This document shows positions 48,086-58,800 of a DNA stretch of 64,000 nucleotides, piece after piece. Each line of letters begins with the position of its first letter. The first letter of the stretch is position 1. The translations under genes were made by a program, and so were the position numbers. The notes below the pieces were generated by a model, which was given only the letters and a program-made list of their open reading frames with translations, had not been told where the DNA came from and searched no databases. Source of the stretch: an uncultured Clostridia bacterium (lineage in GTDB: Bacteria > Bacillota > Clostridia > Christensenellales > Pumilibacteraceae); the NCBI GenBank assembly GCA_947066105.1, contig CAMSYM010000001.1, positions 248,001-312,000 on the forward strand. The letters are read 5' to 3'.

Positions 48086-49270
48086 TTGAACGCGTTTAAA
48101 GACAAAACCGTTATTGTAGGTGTAAGCGGCGGTATAGCGGCGTACAAGACGTGCGGGCTTGTTTCCAAGCTCGTTCAGTCGGGTGCGAACGTTCACGTCG
48201 CAATGACGCGGAACGCGACGGAATTCGTCGCGCCGCTTTCGTTTGAAGCATTATCGCGCAACCGCGTCGTCACGGATACTTTCGACCGCGATTTTACGTG
48301 GGAAGTGGAGCATGTATCGTTTGCCAAAAAAGCGGACGCGGTAGTTATCGCGCCGGCTACCGCCAACATCATAGCCAAGCTCGCGCACGGGATAGCCGAC
48401 GATTTTTTGACTACTACCGTACTTGCTTGCAGGTGTCCGATAATGTTTGCTCCGGCTATGAATACGGCAATGTTCGAAAATGCGGTGGTACGCGAAAATA
48501 TCGATACGCTCGTTAAACGCGGATTCATACCCGTTTACGGCGGGTGCGGATATTTGGCGTGCGGCGACGTGGGCGGCGGCAGGATGGCGGAACCCGAAGA
48601 GCTTATCGCGCGTTTGGCAAAGCTGTTTGACGCAAAGACCGATTTTGCGAACAAAACAGTGCTTGTAACGGCGGGTGCGACAAGGCTCGACATCGATCCA
48701 GTCAGGTATGTTTCCAACCGTTCGAGCGGAAAAATGGGATACTCATTGGCGTGCGCCGCGCAGGCTCGCGGTGCGAACGTCGTTTTTGTAAAAGGTTTTA
48801 CGGACGATTTTGTTTTGCCCGACGAATGGACTGTGGAGAGCGTTCGCACAACGCGCGAAATGCTTGACGCGGTAAAAAAGCACGCCGTAAAAACGGACGC
48901 GTTCATAATGGCGGCGGCGCCGTGCGATTACGAAACGAAAGTATCGCCGCAAAAGATCAAATCGAAAACGCTCGAACTCGAATTTACGAAAGCTCCCGAC
49001 GTCGCCCAATGGACGGGCGAGCATAAAGGCGAGAGCAAGCTCGTAATTTTCGCCGCCGAAACTCAAAACTGCGAAGCTAACGCGCGCAAAAAACTTACCG
49101 CAAAGCATGCGGACATGGTCGTGCTTAACGACGTGACGGAACGCGGCGCGGGGTTCGATACCGATACCAATATAGCGACTTTGATCACGGCAAAGGACGA
49201 GCAGCGCGTGCCGATTATGCAAAAGCGCGAGCTTGCCGACGTTATTTTGGATAAACTTTTGCAGTTATGA
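48086..49270 (+). CDS. coaBC: Bifunctional phosphopantothenoylcysteine decarboxylase/phosphopantothenate-cysteine ligase
   Basis: 394 residues from TTG 48086. CoaC part: SGGIAAYKTCGLVSKL, APAMNTAMF, and catalytic Cys region GGCGYLACGDVGGGRM. CoaB part from about 186: VTAGATRLDIDPVRYVSNRSSGKMG-like, then AAAPCDYETK, where many homologues have AAVADY. Two consecutive CoA steps on one polypeptide. It overlaps the priA start by 4 nt. Confidence 0.97.
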   Translation: MNAFKDKTVIVGVSGGIAAYKTCGLVSKLVQSGANVHVAMTRNATEFVAPLSFEALSRNRVVTDTFDRDFTWEVEHVSFAKKADAVVIAPATANIIAKLAHGIADDFLTTTVLACRCPIMFAPAMNTAMFENAVVRENIDTLVKRGFIPVYGGCGYLACGDVGGGRMAEPEELIARLAKLFDAKTDFANKTVLVTAGATRLDIDPVRYVSNRSSGKMGYSLACAAQARGANVVFVKGFTDDFVLPDEWTVESVRTTREMLDAVKKHAVKTDAFIMAAAPCDYETKVSPQKIKSKTLELEFTKAPDVAQWTGEHKGESKLVIFAAETQNCEANARKKLTAKHADMVVLNDVTERGAGFDTDTNIATLITAKDEQRVPIMQKRELADVILDKLLQL

Positions 49271-51465
49271 TCGCAAAGGTGATAGTCGATATTTCCGCAA
49301 GCGAGATCGACCGCGTTTTCGATTATATAGCGATCGACGACGCGGTTCGCGGTTCGCGCGTGCTTGTGCCGTTCGGCAACCGCAGTATCGAAGGCTATGT
49401 CATAGACTTTGCCGAAAGCTCGGACGTTCCGCCCGAAAAGCTTAAAAGCATACAAAGTGTTTTGGACGACCGACCCATTGTTTCGGAAGAGTTTTTGGCG
49501 CTTTGCGACTACATGACCGCGCGTTTCCATTTGCGTAAGATAGACGTATTCAGATTGTTTTTGCCGTCGAAAATGCGCGGCGGGCGCATTAAGTCGCTCG
49601 AAAAAACGATCGTATACGTCGATCCCGAATATCGGGAAATCGATCCTGCCTTGTTTATAAAAAAGTCGGCTCGGTCGCAGCTCGAAGTTTTTCAATACTT
49701 GCTCGACAACGAGTGTGCGGAGCAAAGCAAACTTAACGCCGAGTTTTCCGCCGCCGCAGTGCGCAATCTTATAGCGCGCGGGGTGTTTGCCGCCCGTCGC
49801 GAAACGGTATTGCGCACTCCGTATAAAAATATAGTGCAAAAGGATAATACGGTCGTGTTGACCGACGAGCAACGGTCGGCTGTCGATACCGTTTTGACGA
49901 GCGATCGCCCGACGTTGCTTTTCGGTGTGACGGGCAGCGGCAAGACCGAGGTATATTTGCACTGCATAGACGAAACGCTCAAAAGCGGCAAGACGGCTAT
50001 CATGCTCGTACCCGAAATATCGCTTACGCCGCAGGTCATGCGCATATTCCGATCGCGGTTCGGCGACGACGTTGCGCTACTGCATTCGGGACTCGGCGAC
50101 GGCGAACGGTTCGACGAATGGCGCAGGCTGTTGACGGGGCAAGCGCGCGTCGCGGTGGGCGCGCGTTCGGCGATCTTCGCGCCGCTCGACAACGTCGGTT
50201 TGATAGTCATCGACGAAGAACACGACACGTCGTACATATCGGAATCCAATCCGCGTTACATCACGCGCGAGATCGCGTTTTTCAGAGCGAAATACAACGG
50301 CGCAAAGGTCGTTATGGGTTCTGCTACGCCGTCGGTGGAAAGCTACTACGCGGCGCAGAACGGCGAATACGCGCTGGCGCGGTTGCCCAACCGCGTCAAC
50401 AAGCGGAAAATGCCGAACATTCAAACGGTCAATATGTGCAACGAAGTCAAGTACGGGAATTCGGGCGTGTTTTCGGCGTCGCTCGTGACCGCGCTCGACG
50501 AATGTTTAAAGTCGGGCGGACAGGCTATACTTTTTTTGAACAGGCGCGGTTACAGCTCGTACGTAATGTGCAAGAAGTGCGGATATGTGGCTAAATGCGA
50601 GGATTGCGACGTTTCGCTCGTCTACCATAAGGAAGAAGACCTGTTGAAATGCCATTACTGTCAACGACGGTACGCTATGCTCGATCTTTGTCCGCAGTGC
50701 AAAAGTCCGCACATAAAACAGGGCTTTGTCGGTACCGAACGTATAGTCGAACAGGTGAACGCGTTGTTCCCGTCGGCGCGCGTCATACGCATGGACAACG
50801 ATACGACGCGCACCAAGGACGCGCATTTAAAACTGCTCGGCGAGTTCGCTTCGGGCAAAGCCGACGTGCTTGTCGGCACGCAAATGGTGGCAAAGGGACA
50901 CGACTTTGCAAACGTCACGCTCGTCGGGATAATAGATGCGGATATGAGCTTGCATTTTTCGGATTTTCGCGCCGTCGAGCGCACGTTCCAGCTGATAACT
51001 CAGGTCGCAGGCAGAGCCGGCAGGGAACAAAAGCCGGGCAAAGTGATACTTCAAACGTATACTCCCGCGCATTACGTATATAAGTTTGCGACGGCGTACG
51101 ATTATCAAGGCTTTTACGATAAAGAGATCAATCTTTTGCAGGCGACGGGTTTTCCGCCGTTTACCGACATATTACGGGTGCTTATTTCGTGCGAAAACGA
51201 ACAGACTGCGCTCGCCGCGACTAAGTTCGCAGTCGACGAAATACGCAAGCTCGCCGCCGAAAATTCGGAAAAGTTCGTTTATTTCAACGCAATGCGCTCG
51301 CCGAAAAAGCGCATCCAAACAAAATACCGTATGCAAGCGCTTATGCGGATCGTGCCGAACGCGGACGACGTTCGCGCCGCCGTGTATGCGATAGCCGACA
51401 GGACGGCGGAGCTTTATCCGCAGGTCGCGTGCTTTACGGAGATCAATCCCAACGATTTAAGTTAA
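49267..51465 (+). CDS. priA: Primosomal protein N' (replication restart helicase PriA)
   Basis: 732 residues. N-terminal 3'-DNA-binding domain, Walker A GVTGSGKTEVYL (about 220-231), Walker B DEEHD, two zinc-binding Cys clusters (CKKCGYVAKCEDC and CHYCQRR...CPQC) inserted in the helicase domain, then GTQMVAKGHDFANVTLVG and QVAGRAGR. Reloads the replisome at collapsed forks. Usual coaBC-priA-def-fmt order. Confidence 0.97.
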   Translation: MIAKVIVDISASEIDRVFDYIAIDDAVRGSRVLVPFGNRSIEGYVIDFAESSDVPPEKLKSIQSVLDDRPIVSEEFLALCDYMTARFHLRKIDVFRLFLPSKMRGGRIKSLEKTIVYVDPEYREIDPALFIKKSARSQLEVFQYLLDNECAEQSKLNAEFSAAAVRNLIARGVFAARRETVLRTPYKNIVQKDNTVVLTDEQRSAVDTVLTSDRPTLLFGVTGSGKTEVYLHCIDETLKSGKTAIMLVPEISLTPQVMRIFRSRFGDDVALLHSGLGDGERFDEWRRLLTGQARVAVGARSAIFAPLDNVGLIVIDEEHDTSYISESNPRYITREIAFFRAKYNGAKVVMGSATPSVESYYAAQNGEYALARLPNRVNKRKMPNIQTVNMCNEVKYGNSGVFSASLVTALDECLKSGGQAILFLNRRGYSSYVMCKKCGYVAKCEDCDVSLVYHKEEDLLKCHYCQRRYAMLDLCPQCKSPHIKQGFVGTERIVEQVNALFPSARVIRMDNDTTRTKDAHLKLLGEFASGKADVLVGTQMVAKGHDFANVTLVGIIDADMSLHFSDFRAVERTFQLITQVAGRAGREQKPGKVILQTYTPAHYVYKFATAYDYQGFYDKEINLLQATGFPPFTDILRVLISCENEQTALAATKFAVDEIRKLAAENSEKFVYFNAMRSPKKRIQTKYRMQALMRIVPNADDVRAAVYAIADRTAELYPQVACFTEINPNDLS

Positions 51466-51491
51466 GGGCTTTTCGCCCGTAGGAGAACATT

Positions 51492-51941
51492 ATGGCAAAA
51501 CGCAAGATCTATCAGATAGGCGACGACACGCTCAGACAGGTGAGCAGACCTGTCACCGAATTCGACGATAAGCTTTCGATGCTCATCGACGACATGATCG
51601 ACACGCTCATATACGCGGACGGTGCGGGGCTTGCCGCGCCGCAGGTGGGCGTACTGAAACGCATATTCGTCGCGACGTTCGACGGCGGCAACACTATAAT
51701 AGAAGCGGTCAATCCCGTTATAGTAAAAGCCAAGGGCAAGCGCGTTGCCGCGGAAGGCTGTTTGTCCATACCGAATGTTCACGAAAAGGTCGAGCGTCCG
51801 CGTCATGTCGTAGTCAATGCGTTCGACAGGCACGGCAATCCGATAGTGTTAAAAGCGGACGGCTTCCCCGCATCGTGTTATTGTCACGAGATAGACCATC
51901 TCGACGGTATATTGTTCACCGACAGGGCGGTAAAAAATTAA
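51492..51941 (+). CDS. def: Peptide deformylase
   Basis: 149 residues with RBS AGGAGA. All three motifs: GAGLAAPQVG at about 44-53, EGCLS at 88-92 (metal Cys) and HEIDH at 132-136 (HExxH). Removes the formyl group from nascent N-formyl-Met. Pairs with fmt 4 nt downstream. Confidence 0.97.
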   Translation: MAKRKIYQIGDDTLRQVSRPVTEFDDKLSMLIDDMIDTLIYADGAGLAAPQVGVLKRIFVATFDGGNTIIEAVNPVIVKAKGKRVAAEGCLSIPNVHEKVERPRHVVVNAFDRHGNPIVLKADGFPASCYCHEIDHLDGILFTDRAVKN

Positions 51942-51945
51942 GCGT

Positions 51946-52869
51946 ATGAAAGTATTGTTCATGGGTACGCCTGAGTTCGCCGTTGCGAGCTTGAAGGCGT
52001 TGTTGGGTTCAAAGCATACCGTTGTCGGCGTCGTCACTCAACCCGACCGCGCGTTAAAGCACGGCAAAACGGAGATGGGCGCGGTCAAGCGTATCGCGCT
52101 CGACGCAGGATTGCCTATCGTGCAACCGATAAAAATACGCGATTCGGTCGGCGAGATCAAAGCTTTCGGCGCGGATATCGGCGTAACGGCGGCTTACGGA
52201 CAGATACTTAATGCCGCGGTACTCGATTCGTTCCGTTACGGCGTTATAAACGTGCATGCGTCGTTGCTTCCCAAATACCGCGGTGCGTCGCCGATACAGT
52301 CGGCGATAGCGGCAGGCGAAAAAACAACGGGCGTTACGATAATGCGCACGGAACTCGGCTTGGATACGGGCGATATACTTTCTACGGTCAAAACCGATAT
52401 ACTCGACGGCGAAACGGCAGGCGAACTGACGTTGCGGCTCGCGACGCTCGGCGCGGAATTGCTTGTTAAAACTTTGGACGGTTTTGCGGAAATCACGCCT
52501 ATAAAACAGGACGACGCCTTGGCTACGCATTGTAAAACGATAAGCAAGGCGGAGCAATACGTCGATTTTACGTTGCCCGCGCGCTCGGTCGCGGATAAGA
52601 TCCGCGCGTTGTCGCCGACGCCGTGTGCGAAAACGCTCATCGACGGCGAAATATTCAAGATCCACAATGCGACCGTGTGCGCCGAAAGTCATGACGGCGC
52701 AAAAGCGGGCGAGATCGTGCGTTCCGACGGCAAGCTTGTTATCGCGTGCGGCGACGGCTGTATCGAAGTGACGGTCATACAAGCCCCGTCCAAGCGCGCG
52801 CTCGGCATTTCGGAGTTTTTGCGCGGCAGAAAGATCGCCGCGGGGGTGGTTTGTGCAAAACCGCAATAA
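51946..52869 (+). CDS. fmt: Methionyl-tRNA formyltransferase
   Basis: 307 residues. MGTPEFAVASL at the N-terminus, HASLLPKYRGASPIQ carrying the formyl-THF-binding His, LDTGDIL, and a C-terminal tRNA-binding domain. Formylates initiator Met-tRNA. The end overlaps the rsmB GTG start by 17 nt. Confidence 0.97.
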   Translation: MKVLFMGTPEFAVASLKALLGSKHTVVGVVTQPDRALKHGKTEMGAVKRIALDAGLPIVQPIKIRDSVGEIKAFGADIGVTAAYGQILNAAVLDSFRYGVINVHASLLPKYRGASPIQSAIAAGEKTTGVTIMRTELGLDTGDILSTVKTDILDGETAGELTLRLATLGAELLVKTLDGFAEITPIKQDDALATHCKTISKAEQYVDFTLPARSVADKIRALSPTPCAKTLIDGEIFKIHNATVCAESHDGAKAGEIVRSDGKLVIACGDGCIEVTVIQAPSKRALGISEFLRGRKIAAGVVCAKPQ

Positions 52870-54115
52870 CGACAAAAACAAGCTCGCCGCCGCTCGTGCC
52901 GCCGAAGCTGTCGATAAAACGTTGTACAACGCTTTGCGCTCGGTGTTTATCGATGAAGCGTTTTGCGCGCAGGCTTTGACGCGCGCGCTCAAAGGCTTGA
53001 CCAACGTGCGTTCGCACCCGTTTGTTACGAGCGCGTTTTACGGCGTGCTTGACAATAATGTGCGACTCGATAAGATAATATCGGGCTTGTGCGAGAAAAC
53101 GCCCGATAAAAACACGTCGGTCGTGTTGAAGATGGGGCTGTTTTATTGCCTATACGCCGATATGCCGGATTATGCCGCCGTCAACCGTATTGTCGAGCTT
53201 GCAAAGCATGTAGGCGCATACGGCGGATTTGTTAACGCAGTGCTTAAAAGATCGATGAAATACGAGCCTGCGTTCGACAGCGCGCTCGAAAAATTTTCGT
53301 ACGAAACGAGCATCCCGCAGTGGCTTTGCAAAACGGTTATAGCCGATTACGGCGAATCGCGCGCTCGGTCGATACTCGGCGCGGAGCTACCGCAAAAAAC
53401 GCATATCCGCCCCGTTAAAGGCAAAATGACCGATTCGGATTTCAAAGCCGCCGCAAAAGGCGGAATGTTTACCGAGTACGGCTGTTATTGCGACCGCGCT
53501 ACGCTCGATAACTTTATGCCCGGCAGTGTCGCGGTGCAGTCGATCTCGTCCATTCGCGCGGTCAATGCGTACATAAACGGCGTGCCGCGCGGCAACGTGC
53601 TCGATCTTTGCGCCGCGCCGGGCGGGAAGTCGGTGTATTTGAGCGAGCTCGGCGAGTATAAGATAACGGCATGCGATATTTACGCGCATAAGCTCGACCT
53701 TATGCGCGGCTATGCCAAAAAGCACGGCGCAAAGATATCGGTAGCGCTAAACGACGCGACAAAGCGCAATCCCGCATTTGTCGACGCGTTCGATCTCGTG
53801 ATAGCCGATTGTCCGTGCAGCGGCACGGGTACGCTTAAAACCAAGCCCGATATTCTGCTCAAACGCAAGCCGTCGGATATCGCGGAGCTGTGCGCGGTAC
53901 AGACCGCTATACTCGACGCGGCGGCGGAATATCCCAAAAAGAACGGCGTGCTGTGTTATTCCACGTGTTCGATACTGTGCGACGAAAACGAACGCATAGG
54001 CGAAAAATTTCTTCGCGCTCACAAAAATTTCGAAAAGCTCGATTCGCTTAAACTTTTGCCCGATACGGATAATTGCGACGGGTTTTACATCGAGCGATTC
54101 GTCAGGAGCGAATAA
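52853..54115 (+). CDS. rsmB: 16S rRNA (cytosine967-C5)-methyltransferase RsmB
   Basis: 420 residues from GTG 52853. N-terminal NusB-like RNA-binding domain (about 1-135), then the methyltransferase with LDLCAAPGGKS (SAM site), DCPCSGTGTLKTKPDI with the catalytic Cys, and YSTCSI with the second Cys. TAATG overlap with rlmN. Confidence 0.96.
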   Translation: MQNRNNDKNKLAAARAAEAVDKTLYNALRSVFIDEAFCAQALTRALKGLTNVRSHPFVTSAFYGVLDNNVRLDKIISGLCEKTPDKNTSVVLKMGLFYCLYADMPDYAAVNRIVELAKHVGAYGGFVNAVLKRSMKYEPAFDSALEKFSYETSIPQWLCKTVIADYGESRARSILGAELPQKTHIRPVKGKMTDSDFKAAAKGGMFTEYGCYCDRATLDNFMPGSVAVQSISSIRAVNAYINGVPRGNVLDLCAAPGGKSVYLSELGEYKITACDIYAHKLDLMRGYAKKHGAKISVALNDATKRNPAFVDAFDLVIADCPCSGTGTLKTKPDILLKRKPSDIAELCAVQTAILDAAAEYPKKNGVLCYSTCSILCDENERIGEKFLRAHKNFEKLDSLKLLPDTDNCDGFYIERFVRSE

Positions 54116-55155
54116 TGATCGCGCTTGCGGAACATACGCTCGACGAACTGAGCGAAGCGGTGCAAAAACTCGGTGAACAAAAATACCGCGCCAAGCAATT
54201 GATGCGGCATATCGCGGCTTACGATTCTTTCGACGAGTACACCGATATACCCAAATCGTTGATCGCAAAGCTTAAAGAATGCTATCTCGATCGCGCTCTG
54301 ACCGAACAAACGCGCGTTACCGCGTCCGACGGCGCGGTCAGATATTTATTCCGTACCGCCGACGGCGATCTTATCGAGTCGGTGTTTTTGCCGCACGACT
54401 ACGGAAACAGCGTTTGCGTGTCTTGTCAAGTAGGGTGCGGCATGGGCTGTACGTTTTGCGCATCGGGGCATTACGGGCTTCAACGCAATTTGACGGCGGG
54501 GGAGATATTGTCGCAGGTGTTGTATATTGCACGCGACAAGAGATCGGAAGGCGGCGTCAATAAAATAGTTATGATGGGAAGCGGCGAACCGCTCGCCAAC
54601 TACGATAACACGCTCAAATTTTTGCGGCTCGTCAACGCCGAGTACGGCTTGAATATAGGCATGCGGTCAATATCGCTTTCTACGTGCGGCTTGCCCGACG
54701 GCATACGCGCGCTGTATCGCGACGGCATTACTTGTACTTTGTCGTTGTCGTTGCACGCCGCAACCGACGAAAAACGCAAAAAAATAATGCGTATAGCCGA
54801 AAAGTATACGGTCAAACAGCTTATAGCGGCGCTGGCGGAGTACTTTCGCGTTACGGGAAGGCGAGTCGTTATCGAGTACATTTTGATAGGCGGCTTCAAC
54901 GACGGTGAAAGCGACGCTTCGGCGCTTAAAAATTTGCTTAAAGGCTTGTGCTGTCACGTTAACCTTATTCCGCTCAACAAGACCGAGTATTGCGATCTGA
55001 ATGCGCCGAGCAAAAAACGCGCGTATGCGTTTTGCGAAAAATTAAACGGGCTGGGCGTTTCCGCATCGGTCAGACGTTCGATGGGGTCGGACGTAGCCGG
55101 CGCGTGCGGACAACTGAAAAATCGCACTTTCGAGCAAGCCGAGCATACGGAGTGA
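54115..55155 (+). CDS. rlmN: 23S rRNA/tRNA (adenine2503-C2)-methyltransferase RlmN
   Basis: 346 residues from ATG 54115 with CAGGAGCG upstream. Radical-SAM CX3CX2C cluster at C108, C112 and C115 (VGCGMGCTFCASG), GSGEPLANYDN, SLSLHAATDEKR, IEYILIGGFND, and the C-terminal Cys in AGACGQL that carries the transferred methyl. The usual downstream prpC-prkC-rsgA genes are absent; the next gene is rplS. Confidence 0.97.
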   Translation: MIALAEHTLDELSEAVQKLGEQKYRAKQLMRHIAAYDSFDEYTDIPKSLIAKLKECYLDRALTEQTRVTASDGAVRYLFRTADGDLIESVFLPHDYGNSVCVSCQVGCGMGCTFCASGHYGLQRNLTAGEILSQVLYIARDKRSEGGVNKIVMMGSGEPLANYDNTLKFLRLVNAEYGLNIGMRSISLSTCGLPDGIRALYRDGITCTLSLSLHAATDEKRKKIMRIAEKYTVKQLIAALAEYFRVTGRRVVIEYILIGGFNDGESDASALKNLLKGLCCHVNLIPLNKTEYCDLNAPSKKRAYAFCEKLNGLGVSASVRRSMGSDVAGACGQLKNRTFEQAEHTE

Positions 55156-55250
55156 CCCGATTTTACGGCGGTGAGCGCGGCATTTTTCGCATGTTCGGGA
55201 AATCGAGTCGAAATTTATATAAAAAATGCCGTAAAACATATCAAAAACAG

Positions 55251-55279
55251 TTGCCTTAAATTTCAAGTTATGATATAAT
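55251..55279 (+). promoter_or_regulatory. Promoter of rplS
   Basis: TTGCCT at 55251-55256, 17-bp spacer, TATAAT at 55274-55279. It gives a leader of about 75 nt. Confidence 0.8.
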
Positions 55280-55301
55280 TTACAAGCAATTATGTGATTT
55301 G

Positions 55302-55340
55302 ACTTCGCAATGGCGTTGGTTTACGGGTGCGGAGTTTTTT
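55302..55340 (+). promoter_or_regulatory. Attenuator-like leader of rplS (candidate L19 leader)
   Basis: Inside the rplS 5' leader, ACTTCGCA (55302-55309) pairs with TGCGGAGT (55328-55335; one G:U), and the 3' arm runs into T6 (55335-55340): the form of an intrinsic terminator 10 nt before the AGGAGG site of rplS. L19 autoregulatory leaders are known in Bacillota; whether this belongs to that class needs a covariance search. Confidence 0.5.
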
Positions 55341-55359
55341 ACACGACTTAGGAGGTATC

Positions 55360-55701
55360 ATGAGCAACATCATTGCCGAGATCGAAAAAGAGTATATGAA
55401 GACCGACGTCCCGCAATTCGACGTGGGCGATACCGTTCGCGTGTCCGTTAAAGTCAAGGAAGGCAACCGCGAGCGTATTCAGGCTTTCGAGGGTATAGTC
55501 ATCGCCAAAAAGAACGGCTCCGTTCGCGAGTCCTTTACCGTTCGCCGCGTATCTTTCGGCGTGGGTATCGAGCGTACTTTCCCGTTGCATTCGCCGCGTA
55601 TCACCGCGATAGACGTTGTTAAGCACGGCAGAGTGCGCCGCGCAAAGCTTTACTATCTGCGCAATCTTTCCGGCAAAGCCGCCAAGATCAAAGAGAAGTA
55701 A
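55360..55701 (+). CDS. rplS: 50S ribosomal protein L19
   Basis: 113 residues from ATG 55360 with AGGAGG; an in-frame upstream start at 55327 lies in the leader hairpin and is not used. L19 landmarks: [26 protein letters not shown] core, [33 protein letters not shown] and [24 protein letters not shown] end. Bridges the subunits near the 30S. Displaced from the trmD cluster; it has its own promoter and terminator. Confidence 0.97.
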   Translation: MSNIIAEIEKEYMKTDVPQFDVGDTVRVSVKVKEGNRERIQAFEGIVIAKKNGSVRESFTVRRVSFGVGIERTFPLHSPRITAIDVVKHGRVRRAKLYYLRNLSGKAAKIKEK

Positions 55702-55725
55702 TCCGCATTAATGTCATAAAGCACG

Positions 55726-55754
55726 TCGACGGGATATCCCGTCGATTTTTTTTT
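55726..55754 (+). terminator. Terminator after rplS
   Basis: Perfect palindrome CGACGGGATATCCCGTCG (55727-55744) followed by T9. Confidence 0.9.
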
Positions 55755-55815
55755 GCCGTTCAATACGTTTCGGTGCGGTCGTATTATATTCGTTTTGCGG
55801 GCAATAATTGTTACG

Positions 55816-58800
55816 ATGGACGCTTTTTTGATACTGACCGCAATACTCGCGTCGGTCGTGCTGTTGTTTCGATACGCCGTTCCGCTCGCAAAGCCGAAAC
55901 TTTCGCAATCCGAACGGCTGTCCGATAAAGCGCTCGAAAATCGATTGGTCATGCTCGCCAAGCGTTGCGTCGAAACAAAGCGCGGATTCGGACTATATTA
56001 CCGCAAAGTCGATATCGATAAGATACTCAAACGTATAAGCAAAAAAGCCGAAAACGGCGCGCTCGACAAATGGGAGCGAGCGGTATACGACGGGCGTGCG
56101 GAACTTGCCGCCGCATATGACCGTTCGCTCGACGCTATGAGATCTGGATATACGCTCGGACACGTCGGCGGATATCCGCGGTTGTTTTTGCTGTGTTCGG
56201 AAATTACGGAATGCCGTCAAGGCGATATTACCGAGAATGCGCTCGAAACGTCGCTCGATATATTCGATTCATACGTGCCGCTTACCGCCGTCGAGCGTGC
56301 GCTTTTACCTAATATGTTCGAATTCTGTTTGTGCGCGTTGTTGTGCGATACCGCGCGCAGAGCGTTCAAGCGCGAAAAATCATATCGCAAAGGCTTGGAC
56401 GACGGGAAGCTCGGCAAAGCGGATCTGGACGGATTGACCGATGTCGACTATGTCGACGGATTGTTCGACGCGACGGAAAGTCCCGATAAAAGCTCCGTCA
56501 TTCGACTGTTCGAAAATAACGGCGTGGATCACGCGCACTGCGAATATTTGCGCTCGGTATTTTTAGCGCAATCTTACGCGCTCGTACAAGCCGTAAAGCG
56601 TTCGCTTAAAATCGTGCGTGCGTATGCAAATACTCACGGAACGGACATTTTCGCAACATGCAAAAAACCGTCGGAAAGACTTTTACGCTTTTTGTGCATA
56701 ATGCCGATCGTGCTGACCGTGATGTTTGCTGTGCTTACTTGCGCGTTTGTTCCGTACGAATATGCGGCGGTGTGCGTTGCGGCGGCTATAATTTTTTACG
56801 GATGTTTTCGCTTGCCGCTTTTGCTGTATGCGCCGCATATGCGTTCGTTCGATATTATAACTGCGGTGCGCAAGCGTTTTAAAAAAGCTTCGCGTGCCGC
56901 AAACGAAAAGCTCGCTTCGCTTCCCGCCAAAGCTTATGCCGATTCGGAGACGGCATATATCGGTTGCGGACCCGAATATTCCGCGCGAAAGGTTTGCGGC
57001 GGCAGGGTGTTTGCGGATTGCGACAACCGCGGCATGATACGGCTCGGTCGCGTCGGCTCGCAACATGTGTCCGACGGTTTGGAAATATCGTTCGAGTACA
57101 ACGGGAAGTCTGTGAGCTTGGCTGAATGCGACGGCGCTTTCGACGGTAGCAAATACGTATACAGAGCATACGATCCGCATATCGAGTTTGCCGCAGAGAT
57201 AGTTACGCCCGTAGACTGCGATTGCTGTTGTTGCAAAATAACGGCGGTCAACCGTTTGCTCGAAGCCGTCGAAGTAAAGCTTATCGGCGCGGTGATCGCG
57301 CGCATCGACAAAAAGTCGACGCCGCAAATAAACGGAAAACGCATCGCAGTAGACGACGGTCGCATTACTGCGGTCGCTTTCGGCGACGGCGCGGTATTCG
57401 ACCATACCGACGACAAACAAACGAATGTCGCGTTTCGCCGCATATCGGCGACGCGCGCAGTCAAGATCGACGGGTTTTCCAAGTGCGAGCAGATATTGAC
57501 CGTAGCCTACGGGGCGAGCGTTTTGGAAGCCGACAGCGTGTTCGACCGAGTGTATTGCGACGGGTATTATGACTGCGCGGCGGATTGTTTGCACGCGTTT
57601 TCCGCAACGGAAGATATGCGGATATACGCTCCGCCGGGCGGGTATTGCATGCTGTCGGACAGCCCGTCGCGAGCGAAATATGCCGCTCCGTCCGACGATT
57701 CGGAGCTTGACGGATACCGTCTTGACGGCGGTTTCGCGCTTTCCGCGGAAAGCAAAATATACAACGACGGCTACGTTTGCAATACGCTCAGCAACGGCAG
57801 GATAGGCTTGAAATTATATCAAAATTCCATCGGCGGGATATTCAGAGTGCGTCCGCGCTTGTATATCACGGACAAAAAAACTGCGTATAAAAATACCGAC
57901 AAAGTATGCGTGACGATGGGCGAAAACGGCGTGCTGTGGTCGCCGATCGGCGGCAAGCTCGGACGCGGCTATACGCGTGTCGAACACTCTTTGGGGCATA
58001 CGACGTATTTTTGCGCGTATAACGGGTGCGTCTGTGAGTTGGAATGCCGTATTGCCGAAAATTCGGACTCCGTTTTGTTCGATCTGACGGTAAAAAACAG
58101 AGTCCCGTTTGCAAGATGTTTGGATGTCATGCTATCGGTGTCGACCGCCGAAAAATCGACGATAACGCCTTTTTGTAACGGGATATCGGTAAATGCCGAC
58201 GACGAACGAAAATCGTTTGCTCTATCATGCTCGCAAAAGATCGTCGACAGCGCCGAGTATAAAGAAAGCTATTTTTCGCACGGGCGCATCGTAAGATTGC
58301 GCGACTTTCGTCGCGGCGGCAGTACGCCCGCACCGACGGTTTCCACGTGCTTGAAGCTCGAACCGTACGACGGCGCGCGCGTCGTGTTTTGCTTGGCGTT
58401 GGACAACGTTTCCGATCTGCAAACGCCCATGGCTGTTGCCGACGCGGCTTGCGCCGCCGAGCGGGAAATGCGTTGTCGCTCGGAGCGTGTCAAGCTTATG
58501 TCCGACGATAACGCGCTTAACGTTATGCATGCGCGCGCGTTGCATACGGCGCGTATAGGCGCGATGTTGCTCGACGGGCTGTCGGTCCCGCATGAGTGCG
58601 CGATTTTGAGCTGTGTAAAATATATCGATAAGCCGCTTGTCAAGCGCAGACTGATCGAGCTTTTAAAACGACAGAAGCCGAACGGCGCGTTCGACGAGCG
58701 CACAGACGGCGTTTGGATATCTTATGCGGTAGCCGACTATGCGGCTTTTGCGTGCGATGCGAGCATATTCGACGAGCAGGTGGAATACGCGCCCGACACT

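Noticed and set aside
55753..55815. Longer start (TTG) for the NdvB-like gene
   Set aside because: The codon is in the T-run of the rplS terminator; ATG 55816 gives a sensible membrane-helix N-terminus.
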